Shown here one piece after another: positions 8,886 to 17,771 of a DNA stretch of 63,064 bases. The DNA comes from CAYFJO01 sp964343305. GTDB lineage: Bacteria; Planctomycetota; Planctomycetia; Pirellulales; Pirellulaceae. The notes under the pieces are model-generated. The model worked only from the letters and a program-made list of their open reading frames with translations, searched no databases and had not been told where the DNA came from. The stretch lies in NCBI GenBank assembly GCA_964343305.1, contig CAYFJO010000013.1:1-63064 (forward strand), in the 5' to 3' direction. Positions within the stretch are counted from its first letter, which is position 1. Every line of letters begins with the position of its first letter. The position numbers and the translations under genes are program-made.

Positions 8886-9434
8886 CTATTCCGCGACCCA
8901 AGGGACTTCGTCATCTTCCATTAGCGAGGGCGCTCGCGGAGTTGCCAGCCTTGGTCCAAGTTGGACTGTGGATAATGGTCTCGATAACGTCGCTGGAGTG
9001 GGGAGCGGCTGCGAATTCTGTTGGTCGCTTGTTTGAGCGGCTTGGGTCTTCTTGAGAGCGACGAATTTCACGGTGCGTGGTGGGGGCGACTTCATGTTGA
9101 GGTTGTCGCGAACCTCTCCACTTGGAACCTGAAGACCGGGAACTGGGAGTGGAATGGGCTCCACTTTTCGTCGTTGCTCAGGCATGATTACCGCCGGCTG
9201 AGGAATGTAGATGACCGTGCATGACGGATAGCGATGGGAGTACGAGCGAGAGCGATAGCTGGGATAGTACGAGTGGTGATAGTGGTGATGCCGAGAGTGG
9301 CCAACGTGATGATGGTGATGGCCAACGTGGTGATGTCCGCTATGCCCGCTGTGGCAATGGCCAGCGAACAAGACGTCAGCCGCTCCGAAAGTGACAAATG
9401 TTGCGATGATCAGCAAGTACAAACTTCGTTTCAT
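8886..9434 (-). CDS. Histidine-rich secreted protein
   Basis: 182 residues from the ATG at 9434, which has AAAGGA about nine bases upstream. The longer frame that begins at 9611 runs through a purine-rich repeat and is not protein-like. The signal peptide is MKRSLYLLIIATFVTFGAAD, cleaved near LFAGH. The mature N-terminus is a run of His, Ser, Tyr and Gly (GHHHVGHHHHHVGHSRHHHY), followed by a Pro-rich tail (PIPLPVPGLQVPSG) without obvious fold. It probably binds divalent metal ions outside the cytoplasm. It lies just downstream of the VWA protein gene on the same strand, whose own C-terminus ends in HRGHHHQ. Confidence 0.7.
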   Translation of the reverse strand: MKRSLYLLIIATFVTFGAADVLFAGHCHSGHSGHHHVGHHHHHVGHSRHHHYHHSYYPSYRSRSYSHRYPSCTVIYIPQPAVIMPEQRRKVEPIPLPVPGLQVPSGEVRDNLNMKSPPPRTVKFVALKKTQAAQTSDQQNSQPLPTPATLSRPLSTVQLGPRLATPRAPSLMEDDEVPWVAE

Positions 9435-9454
9435 GGTGTTGTCCTTTGAAAGAG

Positions 9455-9540
9455 TTAGGAGCCGAGAGCGGAGAGCCAAGAGTTGAGAGCGGAAGAACCT
9501 GTGCTCTCTTGCTCTTGTCTCTCGACTCTTGCCTCTCGAC
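9455..9540. repeat. Purine/pyrimidine inverted repeat between two minus-strand genes
   Basis: A purine-rich stretch (GGAGCCGAGAGCGGAGAG...) is followed by its approximate complement (CTCTTGTCTCTCGACTCTTG...), giving a long imperfect hairpin. It could act as a transcription barrier between the VWA gene and the His-rich gene. Confidence 0.5.
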
Positions 9541-10965
9541 CTATTGGTGGTGGTGTCCTCGGTGCTCCATTTGATAACGCCGATAATGCAGTTCCTTTTG
9601 TAACGCTGCACGTTCCTTGCTGTGCTCGTGCAACGCGCCGCGTTTGATCAGATCCTGAAGATCGCGGACGTAATGTTCAAACATGAAAGCCTTGTTGTAA
9701 AAGTCTTGCTCGCGACTATCGCGGGCGATTTGTTTGAGGGCTGGAAAATCGTGACGGTAGAATTCGAGCACCTCGGCGGCGACCTTGCGGTCCATCCCAT
9801 GCACGGCTAACGCAATTCTGTCCACCGCTTCGACAAGATGCGCGAACGCCAATACATGACTTGTTTTTCGAGCGACGACACCGCTTCGTGCGCGTTGGAT
9901 CGAAACCGTTTGTTCGAGTTCGATCCGTTGAGCCTCTTGGATGTCGTCGTACGTCAACGTCGTGCGAAAATCGATCGGACCGGTTGCTCCCGCCTTTGCG
10001 TCGGTGCGAAGTTTTATGAGCATGGTCCGAGCGTCGCCGCTGGTCAGATCGCCTAAAGGAATCTCGACGACACTTGGCTTCGGTGGTGTTTCACGGCCGA
10101 AAACTTGCCTTGCTGTTACGCCCGACGGCAACTTCAATTTGAGGCGAGTGTTTTGGGCGACGACGGCTAATAATGCTCCCAACTCCTGTCGGAAAGCGTC
10201 GGGGATCTTGTCGGGTTTGGAAACATGGGCGTAACGACCGCCACCGGCTTGAGCGATGCGGCTGAGCAAAGTTCCGTTGTACTCCGTACCAACACCGATC
10301 GTGGTCACCGTGATGCCGCGCTGCGTGCAGCGGCCAACCAGACGCACCAACGAGTTGGCATTGGTGACGCCGCGGTTCGCCAGGCCATCTGTCAGTAGAA
10401 TCACATGGTGCAGACCCGGCTGGTCGAGTCGATTGTGTAGTTGGGCACAACCTTCTAACAAACCGCCGCTCAAATTGGTGTGTCCCTTGGCGAAAACTTC
10501 CTCGATTCGGTGATGCAGATACGCCTTGTTGACAACCCGGTGCATAGGGACAAGCACTTGCACGCGATCGTTGTACGCGACGAGCGCAACGTGGTCTCGT
10601 TTTGTCAGGTGATCGGTGACCAAATGCCCGGCTTGCTGTAAGTAGCCAATCTTTGATTCTTCCTTCATGGAGCCGGACCGATCAAACACGATCACCAGAT
10701 TGAGCGGTTGTCGATATTCCGATTGATCCGTCGCCGCCATGACGCGAACACGAAGGAAGAACTCAAAGTCGCGCGAAGACAAGATCGAATGGCTTAACTC
10801 AATTTGCCAATCCAACGCAGCACGACTTTGCGCAGTATCAGCGGATTGAGCGAAAGAGGACGTTGTGGGCGTAAAGAAAATCGCCACGACAGCGAGTGAC
10901 AGCCCACGTAACAAAGGGAGAGAAAAGATCGAATCCGGAAAAAATAACCCAGCCTGCATTTTCAT
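9541..10965 (-). CDS. Secreted von Willebrand factor A domain protein
   Basis: 474 residues. Residues 1-40 are a signal peptide (cleavage near SSFAQ). The VWA domain, about residues 87-265, has an intact metal-dependent adhesion site: DRSGSM (95-100), the later Thr in KGHTNLSGG and the Asp in LLTDGLAN. The C-terminal part resembles the beta-rich region after VWA in YfbK-like proteins and ends in a His-rich tail. VWA proteins bind partner proteins through a coordinated metal ion. GAAGGAG precedes the ATG. The role is probably in protein-protein contact in the periplasm or on the surface; a specific partner cannot be named. Confidence 0.8.
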   Translation of the reverse strand: MKMQAGLFFPDSIFSLPLLRGLSLAVVAIFFTPTTSSFAQSADTAQSRAALDWQIELSHSILSSRDFEFFLRVRVMAATDQSEYRQPLNLVIVFDRSGSMKEESKIGYLQQAGHLVTDHLTKRDHVALVAYNDRVQVLVPMHRVVNKAYLHHRIEEVFAKGHTNLSGGLLEGCAQLHNRLDQPGLHHVILLTDGLANRGVTNANSLVRLVGRCTQRGITVTTIGVGTEYNGTLLSRIAQAGGGRYAHVSKPDKIPDAFRQELGALLAVVAQNTRLKLKLPSGVTARQVFGRETPPKPSVVEIPLGDLTSGDARTMLIKLRTDAKAGATGPIDFRTTLTYDDIQEAQRIELEQTVSIQRARSGVVARKTSHVLAFAHLVEAVDRIALAVHGMDRKVAAEVLEFYRHDFPALKQIARDSREQDFYNKAFMFEHYVRDLQDLIKRGALHEHSKERAALQKELHYRRYQMEHRGHHHQ

Positions 10966-11300
10966 GAGCTTGGCTCCTTCAGTTAGGAAGTAGCCAGCCC
11001 ACCGCCAACTGCATCTTAACTCACGCTAGTGGCTTCGCAAGCAAAAAAGTTGGCGCGTTTGTGCCGGGTCGGCGTCACAATTGAGTGACAAAATAATTGC
11101 GTGTCTAAATCATTCGATTCCAGATCAAATTGACTTCAATTTTGAATTCTCGATGTAGCGATTGGCCTTGGTCGCTGACTTCTATGTTCTGTGTCAGTAG
11201 CTCGTTAGCGTGATTTCAATGTGGGGCCCGTCCATTTGGGCACGCACGTTGCGGTAGGTATGAAGTTTGTCGCCTTCCCTAATCGCACAAAGGCAGTTGC
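10966..11300. other. Intergenic region between divergent genes
   Basis: About 335 bases, AT-richer than the neighbours. It should hold the promoters of the VWA gene and of the HGG-type gene. No repeat or RNA structure was seen. Confidence 0.4.
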
Positions 11301-12030
11301 ATGAAATATTTTTTCAGTGTTCTTACAATCGCAGTCTTTACGTTCTCCAATGCGACGCAAGCGCGAGGTCAAACAACATCACCACCGCCAATTGAACTTT
11401 CCGAACCACCGCCAGCATTGCCGTCACTACCGAGGCCCGGCGGCGAGGTCGCACCGGAACGTTCGCATGACGACCATGCTCATGACGGACACTCCCATAA
11501 AGCTAGATTAGGTCCTCATGGCGGTCGCATCGTGGAATTCGAAGAAGGTGTAGCCGTTGAACTTGTCTACGATCCTTGGTCAAAAAGCGTGACGATCTAC
11601 TTTCTCGAAGAGAGATTGAGGCCCTGTACGCTGAGAGACCACGCGGCACATTGTGACGGGGCAGCATGTGGGCTAAATCCCCGCGACCGAACTCACCGTA
11701 GTTTGTTCTCGTATCACGAACCATATTTCATGAGTTTTGGCACTCACTGTCGAAGCCCAATCTGCCGATTTAACCGATTTGAGCCAGAGGGACACTTCCA
11801 CCCTTGAATCGAGCGTACGAAAAGTGTCTTTGGCAGGACTTTTGCTGTTCGGCGGCAAAATCACCAAGGGGTTGATCGACGCCTTTGACGAACATGGGAT
11901 CGTCCTTTCACGCGACGTGAAAATCCAAGTCGACCGCAAGGACCATCGTTGGTACGTCATCGATTCGGAGAGTGGCCATTGGTACGCCGTGGTGAACGCA
12001 GGCAAGTCGCTCGAAGTCCAAACGACGTAA
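11301..12030 (+). pseudogene. Decayed secreted HGG-type metal-binding protein in two frames
   Basis: From the ATG at 11301 the first frame gives a signal peptide (MKYFFSVLTIAVFTFSNATQ), a Pro-rich linker, a His/Asp cluster (HDDHAHDGHSHK) and GPHGGRIVEFEEGVAVELVY, a start typical of CzcB-associated or free metal-binding proteins. After about residue 115 (IYFLEERLRP) the frame loses protein-like character and stops at 11807. A second frame (11737-12030, first usable codon TTG) carries KGLIDAFDEHGIVLSRDVKI and HRWYVIDSESGHWYAVV, a C-terminal motif of another protein. The two pieces in different frames suggest one frameshifted gene or two remnants. The last codons and the TAA come from a dispersed repeat that begins at 12016. 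Confidence 0.5.
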
Positions 12031-12170
12031 TGTTCTCTGTGAAAAGGAGTTGCGGCTATCTTGCCTAAAACACCGCGCAAATTCGAATCCACACCAACCC
12101 GACGCGCAAGCGAGGGGCGACGTCCAAGACCCCTCGCTTGCGCGTCGGGTTAGTGAATAATCCGGGCTAG
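12016..12170 (+). repeat. Dispersed MITE-like element, copy A, left end missing
   Basis: Shares a continuous match with the reverse complement of 40734-40913, beginning at GTCCAAACGACGTAATG and ending with the terminal GAATAATCCGGGCTAG. It includes an inner inverted repeat with 22-base arms that start AACCCGACGCGCAAGCG (12096-12117 and 12130-12151). The left terminal arm (CTAGCCCGGATTATTC) is absent. Confidence 0.85.
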
Positions 12171-12338
12171 AGCAATCATCGATGACTTGCCGCGCGCTGA
12201 TTTGGATCAGACGGCGCGCCATCTCGCACAGTTACTGCGCACTGAGTCCAAATTGTGACAACGGTTTGCATTGGCATAGAACGTGCAAAGGACTTTCGTA
12301 AAGTGACCAACTTCAAAAACAGCCGGTGGTGCTAATCA
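12031..12338. other. Intergenic region, half filled by a repeat
   Basis: The left half is copy A of the dispersed repeat. The right half (12171-12338) has no recognised structure and should contain the promoter of the M20 gene. Confidence 0.5.
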
Positions 12339-13559
12339 ATGAATCAAGCTGCCGCAACCGTTCTCGATTCGTCCTTGTACGGCCAGTTGGTCGATTTTCG
12401 CCGGGACTTGCATCGACATCCGGAACTTAGCTGGCAGGAAACTCGGACCGCCGGAAAGGTCTGTCAGTTTCTTGGCCAAATTGGCGTCGCCTATCGACGC
12501 GATATTGCCGGGACGGGGATCATTGCTGACATCCCGGGGCAGCATGCTGGTGCTTATATCGCGCTGCGTGCCGACATGGACGCGCTGCCTGTGATCGAAG
12601 AAACCGGCTTGCCGTTCGCGTCGGAGACCGAAGGCGTGATGCACGCTTGTGGTCACGACGGGCATTCGGCCATGCTATTGGGAGCTGCCGCTTTGCTCAC
12701 CGCCGACTCGGACTTGCCGGCACCAGTGCGTTTGATCTTTCAACCTGCCGAAGAAACCGGTGAAGGAGCACTGGCGATGATCGAAGCCGGCGCTCTCGAC
12801 AATGTCGGTGTGGTTTTTGGCGGACACGTCGATCGACATTTTCCAGTGGGATCGATCGCCATCACCGACGGCGCGGTCAATGCGTCGAGCGATCGTTTTT
12901 CCGTCCGCATCACGGGTAAAGGCGGACATGCCGCGCGCCCACATGAGACGATTGATGCCGTCGTGGTTGGCTCTTTGATGGTGATGGCGTTGCAGACAAT
13001 CGTGTCGAGGGAAGTCAATCCGGCTCATCCATCCGTGGTGACTGTCGGTCGTTTTGACGCGGGCACCGCGGCAAATGTAATCGCCGGTCAGGCCCACCTG
13101 CAGGGGTCAATCCGTGCGCAAGACCAGGACGTTCGGGAGGATCTGCATCGCAGCATCGAACGCATCGCCACATCGATTGCTCATTTGCACGGCGCATCAA
13201 TTGAGGTCGAAATCAGTCAGGGAACGCCAGCGGTCATCAATTGTCCCGAGTGTACGGACCTTGCACGTCGGGCCGCCGCCATTGCCGTCGGTTCGGACAG
13301 TATTCGACAGATGGAAACGGCAAACATGGGTGGCGAAGACTTCGGCTATTACTTGGAAAACGTGCCGGGATGTTACGTCCGTTTTGGAACGGCACGCGAA
13401 GGGATCGAACAATACGCGGCGCATTCCAGCAAGTTTGATTTTGACGAGGAAGCGATCGCGGTCGGAGCCGCGTATTTGTATGCCATGGCCCGAACGGCGG
13501 GTGAGTCGATTCGTAGGACGGATTTTCAGTCCGCCCTCTCAGCAGAAACGACTAATTGA
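12339..13559 (+). CDS. M20-family amidohydrolase (aminoacylase/hippurate hydrolase type)
   Basis: 406 residues, close to the usual 385-400 for M20D peptidases. These hydrolyse N-acyl amino acids or similar amides with a two-metal centre. Motifs seen: DFRRDLHRHPELSWQE near the N-terminus, ADMDALPV, MHACGHDGHSAMLLG with metal-binding Cys and His, FQPAEETGEGALAMI with the catalytic Glu pair, GKGGHAARPHETIDA (dimerisation-domain His), and MGGEDFGYYLENVPG near the C-terminus. No signal peptide, so cytoplasmic. The last 15 residues or so (RRTDFQSALSAETTN) are encoded by a palindromic repeat at 13513-13535 and are not part of the family. It is probably monocistronic; the GNAT fusion gene follows 47 bases later and may be co-transcribed. 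Confidence 0.9.
   Translation: MNQAAATVLDSSLYGQLVDFRRDLHRHPELSWQETRTAGKVCQFLGQIGVAYRRDIAGTGIIADIPGQHAGAYIALRADMDALPVIEETGLPFASETEGVMHACGHDGHSAMLLGAAALLTADSDLPAPVRLIFQPAEETGEGALAMIEAGALDNVGVVFGGHVDRHFPVGSIAITDGAVNASSDRFSVRITGKGGHAARPHETIDAVVVGSLMVMALQTIVSREVNPAHPSVVTVGRFDAGTAANVIAGQAHLQGSIRAQDQDVREDLHRSIERIATSIAHLHGASIEVEISQGTPAVINCPECTDLARRAAAIAVGSDSIRQMETANMGGEDFGYYLENVPGCYVRFGTAREGIEQYAAHSSKFDFDEEAIAVGAAYLYAMARTAGESIRRTDFQSALSAETTN
13513..13535. repeat. GTAGGACGG-type palindromic repeat inside the 3' end of the M20 gene
   Basis: Sequence GTAGGACGGATTTTCAGTCC followed by GCC, a member of the family also seen at 25175-25193, 28532-28587, 36080-36103 and at the edge of the third gap. It overlaps the end of the coding region and supplies its last residues. 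Confidence 0.65.
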
Positions 13560-13606
13560 GGTCGCGCGACCGCTGACGAATCGAACACCATCGTGCAGGT
13601 GCGACG

Positions 13607-15199
13607 ATGATCGAAGTTCGAGAAGCGACGCTCGAAGATATTGAACCCATACGCGAGATCTTTCTGGCGACCTACGGCGACTCGTATGCATATCCACAGT
13701 ACTACGACTTGCAGGTATTGGCAAAGCTCGTTTATGCCGACGGAACCGTTTTGTTGGTCGCTGTCGATTCTGAGACGAAACGCGTGATAGGAACGGCGTC
13801 CGTCGTCTTCAGCGTCGGGGCATACAACGATCTGGTCGGCGAATTCGGTCGTCTCGCGGTTCATCCAGACTTTCGCGGCCGCGGCGTCGGCAATCTGCTG
13901 ATGGAAGGCCGGATCGAGCGTGTCCGCTCGCGCATCCACGTCGGACTGGTCGAAAACCGCGTCGCTCACCAATTCTCGCAGAAAATCTCCAAGGCGTTCG
14001 ATTTTGTTCCTGTCGGCTTCATCCCGCAAAAACTTCTGCTAAAGCGGCGCGAGTCGGTCGCGAACTACGTGCGTTTCTTCGGCGATGCACTCTGTCTACG
14101 GCGTAACAACCCACGCGTGATTCCGGAAGCCAGCCAACTTGCGGGGCTGGCGCAGGACAACTGCGGACTGCCGTTCGACGCGATCATCGACGACACGTCC
14201 GCCCCGTATCCACACGAGAACGATTTCGAGTTAGGCGAACTCAAGACTGAAGGATACACGTCGCTCTTGCGGATTGAACGCGGGCGATTGCGTCACCGCG
14301 ACGTGTTTGGGCCGATCCGTTTGCACTATGGTTTGTTTCAACTGCGTGCTGCGCATTCACACTACTTGCTCGCGCGCCGCGAAGACCAGATCGCCGGCGG
14401 AATTGGTTTCATGGTCGACGATGTAGAGAAAGCGGTGCGCGTCTTTGAGTTGATTTCGCTTAGCGACGAACCGATCCGCTACCTGCTCGAGCAACTTGTG
14501 ATGAAATGCGAGCGGGAACTCGACGTCGAGTTTATCGAGGTCGATGTAAGCGCCTATTCGCCAAGCATTCAGCGGACGCTGCTGGAGATGAATTTTCAAC
14601 CGGTAACTTACGTGCCCGCCAACGTCTTTCACGAGGTCGAGCGACTCGACGCGATCAAGATGGCACGACTACTGGTCCCGTTTGACCTGGGCACGACGCA
14701 TCTGTCGGACGAACTCCAACCGATCGCCGACACCGTGATTCGCAACTTTGAGAGCAACGACGTGTTGCCGCGAATCGCGCAAGCAGCCCGGCAAGTCCCC
14801 ATATTCATCGGACTGAACGACGAGCAGCGAACCCGGCTGATAGCTGCGAGCGATGCGCGATCGTTCCAACCGGGCGAAGAGATCTTTCACGAGGGCAGCA
14901 AAGGTGGAACCATGCACCTCGTCTTGCAAGGCGAGGTCGCATTGTCTGTTGGCGATCGCGAAAACGTGGCCGTCATTATTGCCGGGCAATGCCTTGGCGA
15001 AACATCGCTGGTGCATACCGGAGTCGCAACGCCGCCACATTCTGCCACCGCGACCGCGAAGACGGTCGTAGAAACGGCCGCCTTTGCAAGCGAAGACTTC
15101 GCCGAACTGACGCGACGAAGACCGGACATTGGTGTTGTCATCTTCCGCAACCTGGCGGCCGATATCAGTGCAAAGTTAAAAGATGCAACCTACCATTGA
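13607..15199 (+). CDS. GNAT acetyltransferase fused to a cyclic-nucleotide-binding domain
   Basis: 530 residues. Residues about 1-155 form a GNAT domain with the acetyl-CoA loop HPDFRGRGVG (about 88-97). A middle part (about 165-385) resembles a second, degenerate GNAT half. Residues about 397-525 form a cNMP/CRP-type beta-barrel: FIGLNDEQRTRLIAAS, FQPGEEIFHEGSKGG, and LGETSL with the conserved Glu (465). In the phosphate-binding loop the usual Arg of RSA is replaced by His478 (PPHSATA), so binding of cAMP may be altered or lost. Mycobacterial Pat proteins join the same domains in the opposite order and are cAMP-controlled protein acetylases. A nucleotide- or redox-gated acetyltransferase is therefore a good guess. 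Cytoplasmic. Confidence 0.8.
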   Translation: MIEVREATLEDIEPIREIFLATYGDSYAYPQYYDLQVLAKLVYADGTVLLVAVDSETKRVIGTASVVFSVGAYNDLVGEFGRLAVHPDFRGRGVGNLLMEGRIERVRSRIHVGLVENRVAHQFSQKISKAFDFVPVGFIPQKLLLKRRESVANYVRFFGDALCLRRNNPRVIPEASQLAGLAQDNCGLPFDAIIDDTSAPYPHENDFELGELKTEGYTSLLRIERGRLRHRDVFGPIRLHYGLFQLRAAHSHYLLARREDQIAGGIGFMVDDVEKAVRVFELISLSDEPIRYLLEQLVMKCERELDVEFIEVDVSAYSPSIQRTLLEMNFQPVTYVPANVFHEVERLDAIKMARLLVPFDLGTTHLSDELQPIADTVIRNFESNDVLPRIAQAARQVPIFIGLNDEQRTRLIAASDARSFQPGEEIFHEGSKGGTMHLVLQGEVALSVGDRENVAVIIAGQCLGETSLVHTGVATPPHSATATAKTVVETAAFASEDFAELTRRRPDIGVVIFRNLAADISAKLKDATYH

Positions 15200-15278
15200 T
15201 CGCGGTTTTTCAAATCGGGACTCTAAAGGTGGGAGATGTTGTGCTGTCAGCAGCTAAAAGCGCTTCAAAATTCTGTAA

Positions 15279-15321
15279 CCGGCCTCTTTGAGGCCGGAAA
15301 ATGCGGGTTCGAAGAACCCGC
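15279..15321. repeat. Two adjacent hairpins between convergent genes
   Basis: CCGGCCTCTTTGAGGCCGG (15279-15297) and GCGGGTTCGAAGAACCCGC (15303-15321) are perfect short palindromes. They lie between the ends of two convergent genes and could terminate transcription from either side, though neither is followed by a strong T tract. Confidence 0.7.
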
Positions 15322-15342
15322 CTACATATTCCGAAACCGCGT

Positions 15343-16524
15343 CTATTCTAGCGAGCCAAGCGTAAATCCTGGCAGCCGTACGATCTCGCCACCTTTCGTT
15401 GCCGAGTCATGAGCACAGATGCCGACGCATGTCCAGTTGGCGCTAGTCACGGCGTTCGGCCAAGGATCACGGTTTTCGAGCAGAGCAGTCACAAACTCGT
15501 TGACCAAGTGCGGATGCGAACCGCCGTGTCCGCCGCCTTGAATGAACGACAGGTGATCGGCGTCGTGAATCTCGGCTGGCAAAGTGAACCTCTGAATCGG
15601 CTCCGGCAGCAGGTGAGCATAGTCCGGCACTTCGACCTTTCCAGGGATCTCCGGCTCTGGCTTCTTCGCCGTATGAATGACGTGCGGCTCGTTTTCAACC
15701 AGCGTCCACTCAAAGCTCTTCTTCGTACCGTAAACATCAAAGCTCTCGCGATACTGCCGAGCGACATCGTAAAGGAACCGCCAGATGTGTGCCGTCAAAT
15801 CGCTGTCCTTGATCTTGATATGACACGTCTCGACCGCGAACGAGTTACCCGACTTCTTGGCGATGTCATCGCGAACCTTGCCGGAACCAAAACAACTGAC
15901 GTATTCAGCTAGTCCGTTCACCAGTCCCAGACACGGGCTGACCACGTGCGTCGCGTAGTGCATTGGGATCATCTCTTCCCAATAGCTCGGCCAGCCATCC
16001 ATGTCCTGCGGATGCGATGCGGCCAAGTGCTGGATCGTGCCCAACTCACCCTTCGTGTACATTTCCTTGATGAACAGAAACTCGCGGCTGTAAACAACGG
16101 TTTCAGCCATCATGTATTTCAAGCCGGTCTCTTTGACCTTCTCGACGATTTGCCGGCACTCGTCGATCGTTGTTGCCATCGGCACCGTACACATGACATG
16201 TTTGCCGGCATCCAGCGCCTTCAGTGACATCCAAGCGTGATCTGGAATCGGGCTGTTGATGTGAACGAAGTCGATTTCCGGATCTGCCAACACATCGTCG
16301 TAGTTTGTATATCGCTTCTCAATTTGAAACTGATCGCCAACTTTGTTCAGTTCGGCCTCGTTCCGCCGACAGATCGCCGTCACATTTGTGTTCGGATGCG
16401 CCTTGTAAATTGGAATGAACTCAGCACCGAACCCCAGACCAATCATTGCAGCATTAACAGTACTATTCACGGTATTTCCTTTCTTTGAAACATTCATTTC
16501 GGCAAGGTAATTCGACACGACCAT
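15343..16524 (-). CDS. Gfo/Idh/MocA-family NAD(P)-dependent oxidoreductase
   Basis: About 393 residues. The N-terminal Rossmann fold shows AAMIGLGFGAEFIPIYK (dinucleotide GxGxG-like loop), then AICRRNEAEL and the EKP-like position (HVMCTVPMATTIDECRQIV, with Val in place of the usual Lys of EKP). The C-terminal alpha/beta domain has HYATHVVSPCLGLVNG, the GGxxxDxGxH-like region, and GGGHGGSHPHLVNEF. Members oxidise or reduce sugars, inositols and related compounds. Loss of the EKP lysine suggests altered or lost catalysis in this protein. ATG 16524 follows AGGA at a fair distance; ATG 16497 is a shorter alternative. The hydroxyproline genes are transcribed in the opposite direction from 16758; there is no direct link. 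Confidence 0.8.
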   Translation of the reverse strand: MVVSNYLAEMNVSKKGNTVNSTVNAAMIGLGFGAEFIPIYKAHPNTNVTAICRRNEAELNKVGDQFQIEKRYTNYDDVLADPEIDFVHINSPIPDHAWMSLKALDAGKHVMCTVPMATTIDECRQIVEKVKETGLKYMMAETVVYSREFLFIKEMYTKGELGTIQHLAASHPQDMDGWPSYWEEMIPMHYATHVVSPCLGLVNGLAEYVSCFGSGKVRDDIAKKSGNSFAVETCHIKIKDSDLTAHIWRFLYDVARQYRESFDVYGTKKSFEWTLVENEPHVIHTAKKPEPEIPGKVEVPDYAHLLPEPIQRFTLPAEIHDADHLSFIQGGGHGGSHPHLVNEFVTALLENRDPWPNAVTSANWTCVGICAHDSATKGGEIVRLPGFTLGSLE

Positions 16525-16686
16525 CGGATTAGATCCTGACAACCAGACGAGCGTTCTCGCACGGAGCTGACGTCACTCATTCTCGCTGGTTGTGCTTGTG
16601 TTACCATGCGGTTGTGCGTAAAAAACTTGAGATATTTTGCCGCTCCTAGCCGCAAGCCGCCGGACCAGATAGTCTAAAACAAACGC

Positions 16687-16722
16687 CGATCGGTGGCTGG
16701 AGCTTCCAGCCGCCATTGATCG
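16687..16722. repeat. GTGGCTGG-type palindromic repeat
   Basis: GTGGCTGGAGCTTCCAGCCGCC lies within wider complementary arms CGATC...GATCG. Relatives: the core at 768-831 and the unit at 17708-17728. Confidence 0.7.
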
Positions 16723-16757
16723 CCATGCAACAAGCTTAATGCAATACTGGAGACCCA

Positions 16758-17705
16758 ATGCACAACGACGAACCGATTTTTCGCGGGTGTATCCCTGCTC
16801 TCATGACGCCATGTTCGCCCAATGGCGTTCCGAATTTCGAAGCGCTTGTTCACAAAGCTCAGGAACTGATCAATGTCGGCATGCGAGGCGTCGTGTACTG
16901 TGGATCAATGGGCGATTGGCCTTTGCTGACCGATGCTCAGCGGCAAGAAGGCGTTCGGCAACTGGTAGAAGCGGGCGTGCCGGTGGTGGTCGGAACGGGA
17001 GCACAGAATCCCCGACTTGCATCCGCGCACGCTGCACATGCGAAGGAAGTCGGAGCCGCCGGTTTGATGGTCATCCCCAGAGTGCTTTCGCGCGGAACTT
17101 CGACTGCCGCGCAACGGGCTCACTTTGCGGGCATTCTTGAGGCCGCAGTCGATCTGCCGGCCGTGATCTACAACAGTCCGTACTACGGCTTCGAAACGAA
17201 GGCTGATCTCTTCTTTGATCTGCGCCGCGAGCATCCTAATCTGGTAGGCTTCAAGGAGTTTGGCGGTGCGGAATCCCTGACCTACGCGGCTGAGCACATC
17301 ACCAGCGGCGATCCGGATCTTGCCTTGATGGTGGGCGTGGACACTCAGGTTGTTCACGGTTTCGTTCGATGCGGTGCGGTCGGAGCAATCACCGGAGTTG
17401 GCAACGCCTTGCCGCGTCCGGTTCTTCGGCTGATCGACTTGTGTGAGCAGGCCGCCGCCGGAGATTGCGAAGCACGGCGACTCGCTAGCGAACTTGACAA
17501 CGCATTGACGGTGCTTTCGACGTATGACGATGGGCCGGACCTGGTACTCTACTACAAGCACCTGATGGTCCTGGAAGGCAACCCTGAATACGAATACCAC
17601 TTCAATAAGTCAGACACACTCAGCGCCTCGCAGCGTGGCTTTATCGAAACTCAGTGGAAATCATTCCGAAGCTGGTGGGACACGTGGCCCGGCGCGAACG
17701 GCTAA
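16758..17705 (+). CDS. DapA-family aldolase/lyase, probable pyrroline-4-hydroxy-2-carboxylate deaminase
   Basis: 315 residues, the usual length for the dihydrodipicolinate synthase family. The Schiff-base lysine is Lys166 (VGFKEFGG) and the partner tyrosine is Tyr138 (VIYNSPYYG); the start RGCIPALMTPCSPNGVPNFE is also typical. The two genes that follow encode a 4-hydroxyproline epimerase and a DadA-type FAD dehydrogenase. In known hydroxyproline pathways a DapA-family deaminase turns 1-pyrroline-4-hydroxy-2-carboxylate into alpha-ketoglutarate semialdehyde, so that role fits the context better than lysine synthesis. The 3' end is directly followed by a palindromic repeat at 17708. Cytoplasmic, tetrameric in relatives. 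Confidence 0.8.
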   Translation: MHNDEPIFRGCIPALMTPCSPNGVPNFEALVHKAQELINVGMRGVVYCGSMGDWPLLTDAQRQEGVRQLVEAGVPVVVGTGAQNPRLASAHAAHAKEVGAAGLMVIPRVLSRGTSTAAQRAHFAGILEAAVDLPAVIYNSPYYGFETKADLFFDLRREHPNLVGFKEFGGAESLTYAAEHITSGDPDLALMVGVDTQVVHGFVRCGAVGAITGVGNALPRPVLRLIDLCEQAAAGDCEARRLASELDNALTVLSTYDDGPDLVLYYKHLMVLEGNPEYEYHFNKSDTLSASQRGFIETQWKSFRSWWDTWPGANG

Positions 17706-17707
17706 CG

Positions 17708-17728
17708 TGGCGGGGGCTTGCAGCCGCC
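17708..17728. repeat. GTGGC-type palindromic repeat between two operon genes
   Basis: A relative of the units at 16687 and 768 with a G in place of T or A at the variable positions. It sits three bases after the stop of the deaminase-like gene, in the 66-base space before the epimerase gene. Confidence 0.5.
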
Positions 17729-17771
17729 GCGCTGCGGCAAGATACCCCGGCCACCGATCTGGTGAATCAAA

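Noticed and set aside
12096..12151. Possible CRISPR repeat
   Set aside because: Only one inverted pair is present with no spacers; it belongs to the dispersed element.
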